Source of the DNA: Candidatus Liminaster caballi
GTDB taxonomy: Bacteria > Bacteroidota > Bacteroidia > Bacteroidales > UBA3663
Assembly: GCA_018065085.1 (NCBI GenBank)
Contig: JAGHUA010000002.1
Location: 1-64,000 of the forward strand
DNA: 64,000 bases
Direction: 5' to 3'
Below are positions 39,292-49,369 of the stretch, piece by piece. Under the pieces are notes generated by a model. The model saw only the letters and a program-made list of their open reading frames with translations, was not told the DNA's origin and ran no database searches. Made by a program: the position numbers and the translations under genes. Position 1 is the stretch's first letter. Every line of letters begins with the position of its first letter.

Positions 39292-42200
39292 ATGAAAACG
39301 AAGTTCAACTTCAGATTCCTTGCCCTTGCCTTGGCGGGAATCTTCGTGAGCATCAGCGTCATGGCTCAGGACATTGTTGTCAAGGGCGTGGTTGATGACA
39401 CATTTGGTGATCCCGTTACAGGTGCCAATGTTGTTGTGAAAGGTACATCTACAGGTTCTATCACAGACCTCGATGGCGCATTCACATTCAAGGCTCCTAA
39501 GGGTTCAACACTCGTAGTTTCGTTCATCGGCTACCAGACACAGGAGGTGCCTGCAAGCGAGAACGTACATGTTACTCTCTCAGAGGATTCAGAACTCCTC
39601 GAGGACGTTGTGGTCATCGGTTACGGCGTTGCCCGTAAGAACGATATGACCGGTTCGGTAACTGCCATCAAGCCAGATGCTATGAACAAGGGTCTTGTGA
39701 CCACAGCACAGGACGCTCTTCAGGGCAAGATTGCCGGTGTGAACATCACCAACTCTGGCGGTGCTGCCGGTGGTAGCTCTACAATCCGTATCCGTGGCGG
39801 ATCTTCACTCAACGCATCTAACGATCCTCTTATCGTTATCGACGGTCTTGCAATGGATAACTATGGCCTTCAGGGTTCGGGCAATGCTCTCTCGATGGTC
39901 AATCCTGCCGATATCGAGTCGTTCACCGTATTGAAGGATGCTTCGGCAACCGCTATCTACGGTTCACGTGCTTCGAACGGCGTTATCATCATCACCACCA
40001 AGAAGGGTACAAAGAACAGCCGTCCACGCGTAAGCTATAACGGCAATGTGTCAATCAGTGCTCCGGTCAACACTCTCGACGTGATGAGTTCATCGGCTTA
40101 TCAGAAGTTCGTCAAGGGTCTCGTAATGGAGCAGAAGGGCTTTACCACAGATGCAGAGTGGGAGGCAAGTGACGAATACAAGGCTCTCGGTTATTATGAT
40201 GCTGAGGGCAATCACCTCTTTGCCAACACCGACTGGCAGGACGAGATCTATCGCACAGCAATCTCTACCGACCAGAACATCACAGTCACTGGCGGTTTGA
40301 AGAACATGCCTTACCGTGTGAGCATCGGCTATACCAACCAGAACGGTATCCTCAAGACCAATACCTATGAGCGTTACACAGCTTCTGTCAATGTATCTCC
40401 ATCGTTCTTCAACGATCACCTGAAGCTCAATATCAATGCCAAGGGTATGCTCTCGAACACACGCTATGCCAATGGCGCTGCCATCGGTGCTGCCATCGAG
40501 ATGGATCCTACCAAGCCAGTCTATGACAAGACTCCTGCCGGCAAGCAGTACGGAGGCTACTATCAGTGGCCTGCTACAACCGACTATAAGGATTCTGAAT
40601 GGACTGCCGGCGTTAACACACTTGCCGTACAGAACCCTGTGGCAGCCCTCAACAACATCATCGACAAGGGCAAGTCGAAGGCATTCATCGGCAACATCGA
40701 GGCCGACTATAAGATTCATGGTTTCGAAGATCTCCACCTCCATGTAAATGCCGGCACTGAGGTCAAGACAGGTAAGTCGAATAAGACTACATCCATCTAT
40801 ACATACGACACCAGCACATTCTATTATGGCAACAAGGGTTGGACCACACAGGATACATACAACAACTCGTTGAATATGTATGCCCAGTATGTGAAGGATA
40901 TCAACAAGGCCCACCATATCGACGTGATGGCTGGTTACGAGTGGCAGCACTTCCACAAGCAGAGCGATTACTTCTACTGCGGTAAGTATCCTGAGACAAA
41001 CCTCGAGCATGCAGGTGAGGACTATAAGCCATCTGAGAACACTCTCTACAAGACAGAGAACTATCTCGTTTCATTCTTCGGCCGTTTGAACTACTCTCTT
41101 CTCGACCGCTATCTCGTCACTTTCACTCTCCGTGATGACGGTTCTTCACGTTTCTCAAAGGACAACCGCTGGGGTCTCTTCCCATCTGCTGCCTTTGCAT
41201 GGAAGGTTAATGAGGAGTCGTTCCTCAAGAACGTCAACTGCGTGAGCGACGCCAAGGTCCGCCTCGGTTGGGGTGTGACCGGTCAGCAGGAAGGCATCGG
41301 TGACTACACATACATCGCTACCTATACTCCAAACGTACAGGGTGCTTATTATCCAATCCTCGGCGAAGGTATCACCTATCGTCCAGACGTATTCAACGAC
41401 AATCTCACATGGGAGCAGACCACAACCTACAATGCTGGTATCGATCTCGGTTTCTGGGACGACCGTTTGGTAGTTAATCTCGACTACTACTACCGCAAGA
41501 CCAAGGACCTTATCAACTCTGTGGTTCTTCCTGTAGGTACAAACTTCGGCAACAAGGTTAACTCAAACATCGGTTCGCTTCATAACGAGGGTGTTGAGGC
41601 TGCATTCACATGGCGTGCAATCCAGAGACGTGACTGGCGCTGGGAACTTGGCTTCAACGCTACATGGAACAAGAACGAGATTGACGAACTCATCGCTTCC
41701 AACGGTCCTGACTATAAGATCCTGCATGGCGGTCTTGCCATCGGTGACTCTGGTTCAGACGGCGTTCAGGCTTGGATGGTTGGTCACCCAGTATCTGCCT
41801 ACTACGTTTATCAGCAGGTTTACGACGAGCAGGGTCAGCCAATCCGTGGCCAGTTCGTTGACCGAAACGGTGACGGCGAAATCAGCGAGAAGGATCGCTA
41901 CTTCTATAAGAAGAGTAACGGCGACCTCATCATGGGCCTTACCTCTAAGTTGATGTATAAGAACTGGGACTTCTGCATGGCATTCCGTGCATCAATCAAC
42001 AATTATGTGTATAACGGTGTTGAGGCTTCAACAAAGTCAGACCTCTCATACACTGGCGTATATTCAGGTCTTACATGGCACAACCGTCCAAACATGGTTC
42101 TTGCCAAGGGCTGGAATACAGTTGAGACAAAGGATGCCCTTTCTGACTACTTCATTCAGAATGCATCTTACCTCAAGTGCGATAACATCACATTGGGTTA

Positions 42201-42375
42201 CAGCTTCGACAAGCTCTTCGGTGCTAAGATCTCTGGCCGTGCATTCGTCACTGCCCAGAATGTCTTCACCATAACCAACTACAAGGGACTTGACCCAGAA
42301 ATTGATGGCGGTTATGATGGCAGCATCTACCCACGTCCATTCACAGGTATCGTTGGCTTGAGCCTCAATTTCTAA
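39292..42375 (+). CDS. susC: SusC-like TonB-dependent starch transporter
   Basis: 1027 residues: signal peptide to VMAQ (25), a carboxypeptidase-like regulatory domain (about 28-100, VKGVVDDTFGDPVTGANV), TonB box region EDVVVIGYGV (about 104-113), a plug domain with IRIRGGSSLNASNDPL and SRASNGVIIITTKKG, then the 22-stranded barrel ending GIVGLSLNF. Imports maltooligosaccharides through the outer membrane with SusD as lid. It lies 42 nt after the GH97 gene and 41 nt before susD. Confidence 0.97.
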   Translation: MKTKFNFRFLALALAGIFVSISVMAQDIVVKGVVDDTFGDPVTGANVVVKGTSTGSITDLDGAFTFKAPKGSTLVVSFIGYQTQEVPASENVHVTLSEDSELLEDVVVIGYGVARKNDMTGSVTAIKPDAMNKGLVTTAQDALQGKIAGVNITNSGGAAGGSSTIRIRGGSSLNASNDPLIVIDGLAMDNYGLQGSGNALSMVNPADIESFTVLKDASATAIYGSRASNGVIIITTKKGTKNSRPRVSYNGNVSISAPVNTLDVMSSSAYQKFVKGLVMEQKGFTTDAEWEASDEYKALGYYDAEGNHLFANTDWQDEIYRTAISTDQNITVTGGLKNMPYRVSIGYTNQNGILKTNTYERYTASVNVSPSFFNDHLKLNINAKGMLSNTRYANGAAIGAAIEMDPTKPVYDKTPAGKQYGGYYQWPATTDYKDSEWTAGVNTLAVQNPVAALNNIIDKGKSKAFIGNIEADYKIHGFEDLHLHVNAGTEVKTGKSNKTTSIYTYDTSTFYYGNKGWTTQDTYNNSLNMYAQYVKDINKAHHIDVMAGYEWQHFHKQSDYFYCGKYPETNLEHAGEDYKPSENTLYKTENYLVSFFGRLNYSLLDRYLVTFTLRDDGSSRFSKDNRWGLFPSAAFAWKVNEESFLKNVNCVSDAKVRLGWGVTGQQEGIGDYTYIATYTPNVQGAYYPILGEGITYRPDVFNDNLTWEQTTTYNAGIDLGFWDDRLVVNLDYYYRKTKDLINSVVLPVGTNFGNKVNSNIGSLHNEGVEAAFTWRAIQRRDWRWELGFNATWNKNEIDELIASNGPDYKILHGGLAIGDSGSDGVQAWMVGHPVSAYYVYQQVYDEQGQPIRGQFVDRNGDGEISEKDRYFYKKSNGDLIMGLTSKLMYKNWDFCMAFRASINNYVYNGVEASTKSDLSYTGVYSGLTWHNRPNMVLAKGWNTVETKDALSDYFIQNASYLKCDNITLGYSFDKLFGAKISGRAFVTAQNVFTITNYKGLDPEIDGGYDGSIYPRPFTGIVGLSLNF

Positions 42376-42416
42376 TCATTTCCAAAGTTACACATATTAT
42401 ATAATATATATAGAAT

Positions 42417-44036
42417 ATGAAATTCAATATTGTAAAATCGTTTTTGGCTGCTTCGGCTCTTGTGCTCTCTATGGGCATGACAAGCTGCGTCAACGATCTG
42501 GACGTTGAGAATATCAACCCACAGCAGACAAGCCAACTCGATGTTGATGCTCTCTTCAACAAGATATATTCGAGCTTCGTGCTCACAGGCCAGCAGGGCC
42601 CTTCTGACAAGGGCGATATTGCCGGCATCGACGAGGGTCGTTCTGAGTTCTTCCGCATGTGCTTCTCGCTCAACGAATACACCTCAGACGAGGCTCACTG
42701 GATCTGGCTCGGCGATACAGGTATGTCTGAGCTCCTCCACAATACCTACGGTGCAGACAATGCCCAGTCACAGGGTCTTTACTACCGTCTGTACTTCACC
42801 ATCACACTCTGTAACTTCTATCTCGATCAGGTCAACGGCACAGATGCCGAGTCTCTTGCCCGTCGTGCAGAGGTTCGTTTCATCCGTTCGTTCGTTTACT
42901 ACTACGTGATGGATCTCTACGGAAGTGCAGCCTTCATGGAGCATGTTTCTCTGACTCCTGGCGAGTGCTATGACCGTGCCAAGTTCTTTGCCTACATCGA
43001 GTCGGAGCTCAAGGAGATTGAGCCGGATCTCAAGGATGCAGGTGCAAACACTTACGGACGTGTTGACAAGGTTGCCGCATGGAACCTCCTCTCTCGCCTT
43101 TACCTCAATGCCAATGTTTACATCGGCAAGGAGATGTGGGACGAGGCTATGACCTATGCCGACAAGGTAATCAACAATGGTCACTATGCGCTCCACACAA
43201 CTGGTACTACCAACCCTGTAACTGGCGAGGTTTATTCTGCTTACCAGATGCTCTTCCTTGCTGACAATGACACCAACGGTGCTCAGAAGGAGATGATCTA
43301 TCCTGTGCTCTGCCATGGCATCAACACTACATCATACGGCTCTACCGACTTCCTCATCCTCTCTACCTATAGTGGCGAAATGAGTGAGAACGTACCTTCT
43401 GGCACAGGTAACTCATGGGGCAAGTGTATGCGTGTGCGTTCTGAGCTCATCGATAAGTTCACACACGGTGGCGATCTTCCACAGACCAAAGTGCTCGCTG
43501 ACATCATTACCGCAGCAGGCGATGATCGCGCTCTCTTCTATACGCAGGGTTACACCAAGAATATCGACGACGAGGCTGAGGCTGCACAGGGTTACAGCTG
43601 CGTTAAGTTCCGCAACGTACGTTCTGACGGTGCTTCTCCAAGCGATAACGCATTCGTTGATACCGACCTTCCTCTCATGCGTGTAGCTGAGGCTTACCTC
43701 ACATACGCTGAGGCTTCAACCCGCAAGTCTGGTCCTAACGCCGAAGCTACCGACAAGGTAAATGTCCTCCGTGCACGTGCCAATGCTGCATTGTTTACAG
43801 AGAACTGCACACTCGACGATCTCTGTGATGAGTGGAGCCGTGAGTTCTGGTTTGAGGGTCGTCGTCGTACAGACCTTGTCCGCTTCAACCGTTTCGGCGG
43901 TCAGTCAAAGTACACATGGCATTGGATGGGCGGCACTGTTGCAGGTCAGCAGTTCCCTGCTTACCGCAACATCTTCGGTCTTCCTGTCAACGACTTGGCT
44001 AACAATGCCAACCTCACACAGAACCCTAACTATTAA
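42417..44036 (+). CDS. susD: SusD-like starch-binding lipoprotein
   Basis: 539 residues, lipobox MGMTSC (cysteine 22). RagB/SusD fold: TPR-like helices (about 100-260, with ARRAEVRFIRSFVYYYVMDLYG) and the C-terminal signature REFWFEGRRRTDLVRFNRF (about 478-496), then the final NLTQNPNY. Binds starch helices on the cell surface and forms the lid of SusC. Confidence 0.96.
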   Translation: MKFNIVKSFLAASALVLSMGMTSCVNDLDVENINPQQTSQLDVDALFNKIYSSFVLTGQQGPSDKGDIAGIDEGRSEFFRMCFSLNEYTSDEAHWIWLGDTGMSELLHNTYGADNAQSQGLYYRLYFTITLCNFYLDQVNGTDAESLARRAEVRFIRSFVYYYVMDLYGSAAFMEHVSLTPGECYDRAKFFAYIESELKEIEPDLKDAGANTYGRVDKVAAWNLLSRLYLNANVYIGKEMWDEAMTYADKVINNGHYALHTTGTTNPVTGEVYSAYQMLFLADNDTNGAQKEMIYPVLCHGINTTSYGSTDFLILSTYSGEMSENVPSGTGNSWGKCMRVRSELIDKFTHGGDLPQTKVLADIITAAGDDRALFYTQGYTKNIDDEAEAAQGYSCVKFRNVRSDGASPSDNAFVDTDLPLMRVAEAYLTYAEASTRKSGPNAEATDKVNVLRARANAALFTENCTLDDLCDEWSREFWFEGRRRTDLVRFNRFGGQSKYTWHWMGGTVAGQQFPAYRNIFGLPVNDLANNANLTQNPNY

Positions 44037-44071
44037 TCACATGTTTAATGGTTACTAAAAAAGTTATCAAA

Positions 44072-45217
44072 ATGAAAAAGTATATTTTTGGCGCAATGCT
44101 GCTTGCTCTCTCGTTGGGATTCACCGCCTGTGACGATGACAACGACAGCAACCCAATCCTCAAGCAGCCAGCAACTGACGCACTCGTTCTCAATGAGCCA
44201 GCCAACAATGCCAATGTCTATGACCTTGAGACCTCTAAGTTCGTGACATTGACCATTGCCAAGCAGCCAGATTACGGCTACACAGCTCCTGTGACCTATT
44301 CAGCATATATGAGCATTGATGGTACAAACTTCCAGAAGCTTGGTACCACATCGACTAAGACAACCTATCAGATTCCTGCAGCTGAGATCAATGATGCCAT
44401 CCTTGCCGTTATTGGCGATGGCGATCTCTCGGCTCCAATCCCTGTGCAGTTCTATGTTACTGCCAACCTCTCGGTGCCTGCCGGTCTTGAGGATATCAAG
44501 TCGAACATCATCACTCTCAACCAGGTTCAGGCTTACGTGCCAGTTGTCGAGGTTTCTCTGCCAACCGACTTCTATATCGTAGGTAGCTTCCCAGGCAGCG
44601 GTTGGGGCACCTTCGTGCCACTTCACGGCGTTTATTCTGCTGAGGGTCGCTTCTATGGCATTGTTCCTCTTGAGAAGGGTTCTAACTTCAAGTTCTCTCT
44701 CAAGCCAGCATGGGGCACAGACATGGGCTATGGCGCAACAGCCATGAACATGGAGGAAGGCCTTGCAGCTGAGTGCACAAGCTCTGACGACGGCAACTAC
44801 GTATTCAATGGCGAGACAGGTCTTTACACCGTATTCATGACAGCTAAGATTGCCAATGGTGCCGTTATCTACAACGTCACATTCAAGCCTGCCAAGATTT
44901 ATCTCTTTGGTGCTGCAGGCGCTGCTGAGGACAACTGGTCATTCCAGGATTCGAACCTCTTCACCGACAATGGTGACGGCACAGCTACATCACCTGTTCT
45001 TGGTGGTTCGGGCGAGCTCCGTATGGCTGTTGACTGCGGTGTTGACTGGTGGAAGACTGAGTTCACTATCCTCAACGATACCAAGGAACTCTTCTACCGC
45101 AACTGCGATATCCCATCTAACTGGGCTGCTGACTGCGGTGACAACTACTCATTCAGCGTATCGGCCGGTCAGCAGGTAGTCCTTGACTTCACCACAGGCA
45201 CAGGTTCTGTAAAGTAA
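44072..45217 (+). CDS. susE: SusE-like starch-binding lipoprotein
   Basis: 381 residues from ATG 44072, where a lipoprotein signal starts (MKKYIFGAMLLALSLGFTAC, cysteine 20); the frame also opens at 44048. An N-terminal Ig-like domain (about 35-150, with ALVLNEPANNANVYDLE) is followed by two starch-binding modules, the first starting near FYIVGSFPGSGWG and the second near IYLFGAAGAAEDNW. Position after susD and before susF supports SusE. Confidence 0.87.
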   Translation: MKKYIFGAMLLALSLGFTACDDDNDSNPILKQPATDALVLNEPANNANVYDLETSKFVTLTIAKQPDYGYTAPVTYSAYMSIDGTNFQKLGTTSTKTTYQIPAAEINDAILAVIGDGDLSAPIPVQFYVTANLSVPAGLEDIKSNIITLNQVQAYVPVVEVSLPTDFYIVGSFPGSGWGTFVPLHGVYSAEGRFYGIVPLEKGSNFKFSLKPAWGTDMGYGATAMNMEEGLAAECTSSDDGNYVFNGETGLYTVFMTAKIANGAVIYNVTFKPAKIYLFGAAGAAEDNWSFQDSNLFTDNGDGTATSPVLGGSGELRMAVDCGVDWWKTEFTILNDTKELFYRNCDIPSNWAADCGDNYSFSVSAGQQVVLDFTTGTGSVK

Positions 45218-45282
45218 TTAAGTAATGTCTCCTTGTGGCGGGTGTCAGCACCTGCCATAAGGAACGCAAATCGAAAACAACA

Positions 45283-46989
45283 ATGAAAAAATCATTATAT
45301 TTTGCACTTGCAGCAGGCTTCCTGTTTGCTGCCTGTGATGAGGATTTCACCAACTGGGCAGAACCACAGGGTTCGACCGAGGCAGGCGCTACCACCATCG
45401 ACGGTGCCGTAACCGCCGGTGCTGCCATTGATGCCGCCACAGCCGATGGCGATGTTGTGTTGCTCAATCTTTCAGCTCCTGAGGGATGCACCATCAACGC
45501 TTCGCACGTCTATATCAATGGCGATAACGAGATTAAGTTCAACATCGAGGACGGCAAGCTCTCTGTCAGCGCTGCGACACTGGCAAAGACCGTACAGGAT
45601 GAATATCAGAGCCTCGCAGCCACAACACGCGACCTCGAGGTAAGCGGCAAGTTCGCTGTGGTCAATGCCCTTGGCGAAGCCTCACCTCTCGCTGTTGCTC
45701 CTGTTACCGTTCAGTACACAACACCGGCTCTTCCAGCCAACGCATCAGAATCTGCCTACTATTATGTAGGTGGCTACAATGGCTGGAATCTTGCCGAGCC
45801 AACTCCATTCGTGAGCAAGGGCAATGGCGTCTATGAGCTTACCATCCAAATCAACGATGGCGAGTGGTTTGCATTTGCTCCACAGAGTGCTGTCGATGCT
45901 CAGGACTGGAACGCTCTCTTCCGTGCTCCATCCAACGGCTGCACCGATACATTCGGCTATCTCAACAACGACCCAACAACAGGTTGGTCGTTCAACTGCG
46001 AGACAGGCGGTCAGTACACCTTCATCCTCGACATGGTGAACTATACATTCAAGTATATTCACTACATCGAGAAGGAGTACTACTACATCGGAGCTCTTGC
46101 TACCGACAAGTCTTACCCACTCAGCAATGGCGGTGCTGATCCATTGGAGAACCCTGTCTTCACCGTAACTGTTCCTGCTGCTGGCGGCTGGCACTGGTTC
46201 AAGATTGCTCCTGGCTCAGGCTTCAACGAGGACGGCACATGGAACTGGGACAACGAGATCAACTGCGCTTGCGCTGTCAATAAGGACGACGAGGCAATGG
46301 AGGGTAAGTTCGTCATCGGTGGCGACAAGAACTCATGGCACATCCTTGAGGACGTTTATCCTGCAATGTTCTATCGTTTGAGCTTCAACTTCCTCACTCA
46401 GGAATACAGCATCACTCCTGTCAACTACACCGAATTTATCTACTATGCCGGTGACTGGACAAGTTGGGGTGACAACAAGAAGGAACTCGCTCTCGTAGAT
46501 TCAGACAATGGCCTCTACAACGGCTACTACTTCATCAAGGCTGTTGACAATGCCAGCACATGGGGCTTCAAGTTCATTGATGCCGATGGCAACTGGTACG
46601 GCGGCGGTGATGGTGTCATCGATGCAGCAGGCGGTAACTGCGACCCTGGTCAGGAGGGCTTCTACAAGATTTCTGTCAACTGGGCTACCATGACCTACGA
46701 GCTTACACTCATCGAGACAGTCAGCATCATTGGCGATGCTACCGGCGATAGCTCATGGGGCACAGACATCGACCTTACATGGGACGGTGAGTGCTGGACC
46801 TACACCGGACATCTTGAGGCAGGCAACTTCAAGTTCCGTGCTAACCATGATTGGAACGGCATGAACTGGGGTGGCGATAAGTCGAACCTCGAAGTCGATG
46901 GCGCTAATGCCAGCATCGAGGCAGCAGGCGACTACACCGTCAAGCTCTACTGCAACTGCCCAGGCAAGGCTTATTACACTATTGAGTAA
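45283..46989 (+). CDS. susF: SusF-like multi-module starch-binding lipoprotein
   Basis: 568 residues from ATG 45283 (lipobox FLFAAC, cysteine 18). An N-terminal Ala/Thr-rich stretch (about 25-75) and an Ig-like domain are followed by repeated binding modules recognisable by YYYVGGYNGWN, YYYIGALATDKSYPL, FIYYAGDWTSWGDNK and SIIGDATGDSSWG, so about four modules. It holds starch at the surface but has no catalytic residues. Last gene of the operon; a strong terminator follows at 47011-47046. Confidence 0.87.
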   Translation: MKKSLYFALAAGFLFAACDEDFTNWAEPQGSTEAGATTIDGAVTAGAAIDAATADGDVVLLNLSAPEGCTINASHVYINGDNEIKFNIEDGKLSVSAATLAKTVQDEYQSLAATTRDLEVSGKFAVVNALGEASPLAVAPVTVQYTTPALPANASESAYYYVGGYNGWNLAEPTPFVSKGNGVYELTIQINDGEWFAFAPQSAVDAQDWNALFRAPSNGCTDTFGYLNNDPTTGWSFNCETGGQYTFILDMVNYTFKYIHYIEKEYYYIGALATDKSYPLSNGGADPLENPVFTVTVPAAGGWHWFKIAPGSGFNEDGTWNWDNEINCACAVNKDDEAMEGKFVIGGDKNSWHILEDVYPAMFYRLSFNFLTQEYSITPVNYTEFIYYAGDWTSWGDNKKELALVDSDNGLYNGYYFIKAVDNASTWGFKFIDADGNWYGGGDGVIDAAGGNCDPGQEGFYKISVNWATMTYELTLIETVSIIGDATGDSSWGTDIDLTWDGECWTYTGHLEAGNFKFRANHDWNGMNWGGDKSNLEVDGANASIEAAGDYTVKLYCNCPGKAYYTIE

Positions 46990-47010
46990 TATCACACATT
47001 ATTAATAATA

Positions 47011-47046
47011 ATATAGGCGTAGCCTTTTGTCGGGTTGCGCCTATAT
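47011..47046 (+). terminator. Terminator of the susB-F operon
   Basis: 47011-47024 pairs with 47032-47046 in a stem of about 14 pairs including G-U (ATATAGGCG / CGCCTATAT core), followed by TTCTTCCTTT. Confidence 0.8.
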
Positions 47047-47130
47047 TTCTTCCTTTCAGTGAAGATTGCTATCTGTGTCCAGCAGTCTTTTTGTGTCGTA
47101 AAAATGAAGCAAGAAGCGTCCTGAAACTCT

Positions 47131-47339
47131 GGAAATGCCTGGAAAAATGTTCTGACGGCTTCCAGCTTTCTGGAAATGCCGGCGAAAGTTTCGTTTGGAC
47201 TTCCCAAGAGTTAGGAAATGCTGGCGAAAGTTTCGTTTGGACATCCCAAGAGTTAGGAAACGCTGGCGAAAGTTTCGTTTGGATTTCCTAAGAGTTAGGA
47301 AACGCTGACGAGCGATTTTTCGGCTTTCCCAACTTTATT
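47131..47339. repeat. Second 42-bp tandem repeat array
   Basis: Units start at 47131 (41 bp, divergent), 47172, 47214, 47256 and 47298 (degenerate). The core is GGAAATGCTGGCGAAAGTTTC with TTCCCAAGAGTTAGGAA between units; TTTCCT / AGGAAA around the loop AAGAGTT makes a hairpin at 47284-47302. The period, the AAGAGTT loop and the GGAAATGC...AAAGTTTCGT...GGACTTCC order are shared with the array at 51-386 (its last unit at 345-386 is closest). The rest of the gap 46990-47377 holds the sus terminator and no recognisable promoter. Confidence 0.85.
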
Positions 47340-47377
47340 GGACACGGATAGGAAGAAAATACATCATCGTTCGCATT

Positions 47378-49204
47378 ATGAAGAAATCTCTACTAATTAT
47401 TTCTGTCTTGTCGATGACTGTTGCATCTTTCGCACAAGGTTGGCCAGCCAATTATGGAGGCGTGATGCTTCAGGGATTCTATTGGGACTCGTATGCCGAC
47501 AGTCAGTGGTCATACCTCGAAGAGAAGGCCGATGAGATTGCTCCTTACTTTGACCTTATCTGGATTCCGCAGTCGGGATTCAGCGGTTCGTCCAACAACA
47601 TGGGCTACACGCCGCAGTATTACTTCAACCAGAACTCATCGTTCGGCACAGAGGGTCAGCTCCGTAGCATGATCAACGCATATAAGAGCCGTGGCACGGG
47701 CTTTATTGCCGATGTTGTGATCAACCATCGCAATAATCTCGGTGTAGGCGGTTCGTGGGTCGATTATCCGGCAGAGACCTATGGCGGTGAGACCTATCAG
47801 ATGCTGCCTTCCGACATCGTGAAGAACGATGACGGAGGCCAGACAAAGACCTGGGCAGAGGCTCATGGCTACGCTTTGTCGGATAATAATGACACAGGCG
47901 ATGGCTGGGACGGTTGCCGCGACCTCGACCATAAGTCGGCCAACGTCAACCGTGTGATCAAGGCTTACCTCGATTACCTGCTCAATGACCTTGGCTATGC
48001 CGGATTCCGCTATGACATGGTGAAGGGTTATAGCGCATCGTTCACGGCCGATTATAACTCCACCGCCAAGCCTGCATACAGCGTGGGCGAGTATTGGGAC
48101 GCATCGTCGGCCATCAAGAACTGGATTAACGGCACTAAGATCGATGGCGTGCCTCAGTCGGCTGCCTTCGACTTCCAGTTCCGCTACCGTATGCGTGATG
48201 CTTTGAAGAGCAACGATTTCACCAAGCTGGCATCGTCGCCATCCGATGCGGGTGGCTATCCGCTGATCTACCAGGAAGACTATCGTCAATATGCGGTTTC
48301 GTTTGTCGAGAACCATGACACTGAGTACCGTTCGGCTACGGCACAGCAGGATCCGTTGAAGGGCGACACGGTGGCAGCAAATGCATTCATGCTGGCAATG
48401 CCGGGCACTCCATGTGTGTTCTATAAACATTGGCAAACCCATCGCAAGGACATCAAGCTTATGATCGAAGCGCGCCGTCTGGCAGGAGTCACCAACACCA
48501 GTGCCTATAGTGTTCCGATGTCACAGGCAATGTGTCACGTGGTAAATGTGGCAGGCACCAAAGGTCATCTCATCTGTGCCATAGGTTCGGGATTGAACAT
48601 GTATCCATGTCCGTCGGGCTACACTCAGATCCTGGACGGTAGCAAATTCCGTTACTACATTGAGACCTCAGCTCTCGCCGACTGGGAGGACGTCAAGGCG
48701 CGTATCGAAGAGGAGGAGGCTCCTGTGCCATTCACGCCATACGATGCCACTGTTTATGTGAAGGCCGATTTTACACCTGTCTATTTTTATGTTTGGGACA
48801 GCAATAACAATACTCAGCTCAATGGCGGTTGGCCGGGCAAGCGAGTCGATAACTCGGCCGACAACCAAACCGTCATCGACGGCGAGACCTGGCTCAAGCA
48901 GACCGTCCGCATCGGTTCGGCTGACTATTATTTCAACATCATCTTCAACCAGGGTAGCGGCAAGCCTCAGACGACAGACATCACCCGCGTCACAACCGAC
49001 CGCTATTTCATCGCCACGCTCACAGGCAGCACGTTGTCATTCGAGGATGTTACCTCTCAGCATTCAACCGGCATAGAAACCCTGCGGTCAGAGTCGGCAA
49101 ATGGCGGAGCTGAGGTGCTGTTCGATCTGATGGGCAGAAAGGTTGTGAACATACATTCAGGTCAGATTCTGACACGCGGACAAAAGAAGATTCTATGTAA
49201 GTAA
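47378..49204 (+). CDS. Secreted GH13 alpha-amylase with starch-binding module and T9SS-like C-terminus
   Basis: 608 residues, Sec signal peptide ending SFAQ (20), no lipobox. GH13 barrel about 22-420 with DVVINH (112-117), D213 (FRYDMVKG), E238 (SVGEYW) and D314 (VENHDTEY). A CBM26-like starch-binding module follows (about 478-560; FYVWDSNN, NGGWPG). The last 45 residues (GIETLRSE, VLFDLMGRKV, final KKILCK) resemble a T9SS sorting domain. It would be the extracellular amylase that opens starch for the SusCDEF complex. It stands behind the sus terminator and a repeat array, so it is a separate transcription unit. Confidence 0.9.
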   Translation: MKKSLLIISVLSMTVASFAQGWPANYGGVMLQGFYWDSYADSQWSYLEEKADEIAPYFDLIWIPQSGFSGSSNNMGYTPQYYFNQNSSFGTEGQLRSMINAYKSRGTGFIADVVINHRNNLGVGGSWVDYPAETYGGETYQMLPSDIVKNDDGGQTKTWAEAHGYALSDNNDTGDGWDGCRDLDHKSANVNRVIKAYLDYLLNDLGYAGFRYDMVKGYSASFTADYNSTAKPAYSVGEYWDASSAIKNWINGTKIDGVPQSAAFDFQFRYRMRDALKSNDFTKLASSPSDAGGYPLIYQEDYRQYAVSFVENHDTEYRSATAQQDPLKGDTVAANAFMLAMPGTPCVFYKHWQTHRKDIKLMIEARRLAGVTNTSAYSVPMSQAMCHVVNVAGTKGHLICAIGSGLNMYPCPSGYTQILDGSKFRYYIETSALADWEDVKARIEEEEAPVPFTPYDATVYVKADFTPVYFYVWDSNNNTQLNGGWPGKRVDNSADNQTVIDGETWLKQTVRIGSADYYFNIIFNQGSGKPQTTDITRVTTDRYFIATLTGSTLSFEDVTSQHSTGIETLRSESANGGAEVLFDLMGRKVVNIHSGQILTRGQKKILCK

Positions 49205-49252
49205 AACTTGGGTTTTATGCACATTAAGATTACAATTTTGGTATAAAAATAG

Positions 49253-49292
49253 AATAATGTCGAAGTTTTTGCAAATTTCGGCATTATTTTTA
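49253..49292 (+). terminator. Terminator of the secreted GH13 gene
   Basis: AATAATGTCGA (49253-49263) pairs with TCGGCATTATT (49278-49288), 11 bp with one G-U, followed by TTTTATTC. Confidence 0.75.
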
Positions 49293-49314
49293 TTCATTAT
49301 TCATATATTTGATT

Positions 49315-49322
49315 TATCTTTG
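49315..49322 (+). promoter_or_regulatory. -7 element upstream of ilvD
   Basis: TATCTTTG, 47 nt before the ATG at 49370; the T-rich -33 region has no clear TTTG. It makes the in-frame TTG at 49346 an unlikely start. Confidence 0.55.
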
Positions 49323-49369
49323 CTCTCCATCTTATTCAAAAGGTATTGTCTAATAGTTATACAATCAAT

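Noticed and set aside
40090..41010. 306-codon minus-strand frame inside susC
   Set aside because: Antisense shadow of a clear SusC protein.
47091..47291. 66-codon frame with repeated GNAGESFVW
   Set aside because: Same explanation as the first array: a 42-bp repeat read in frame.
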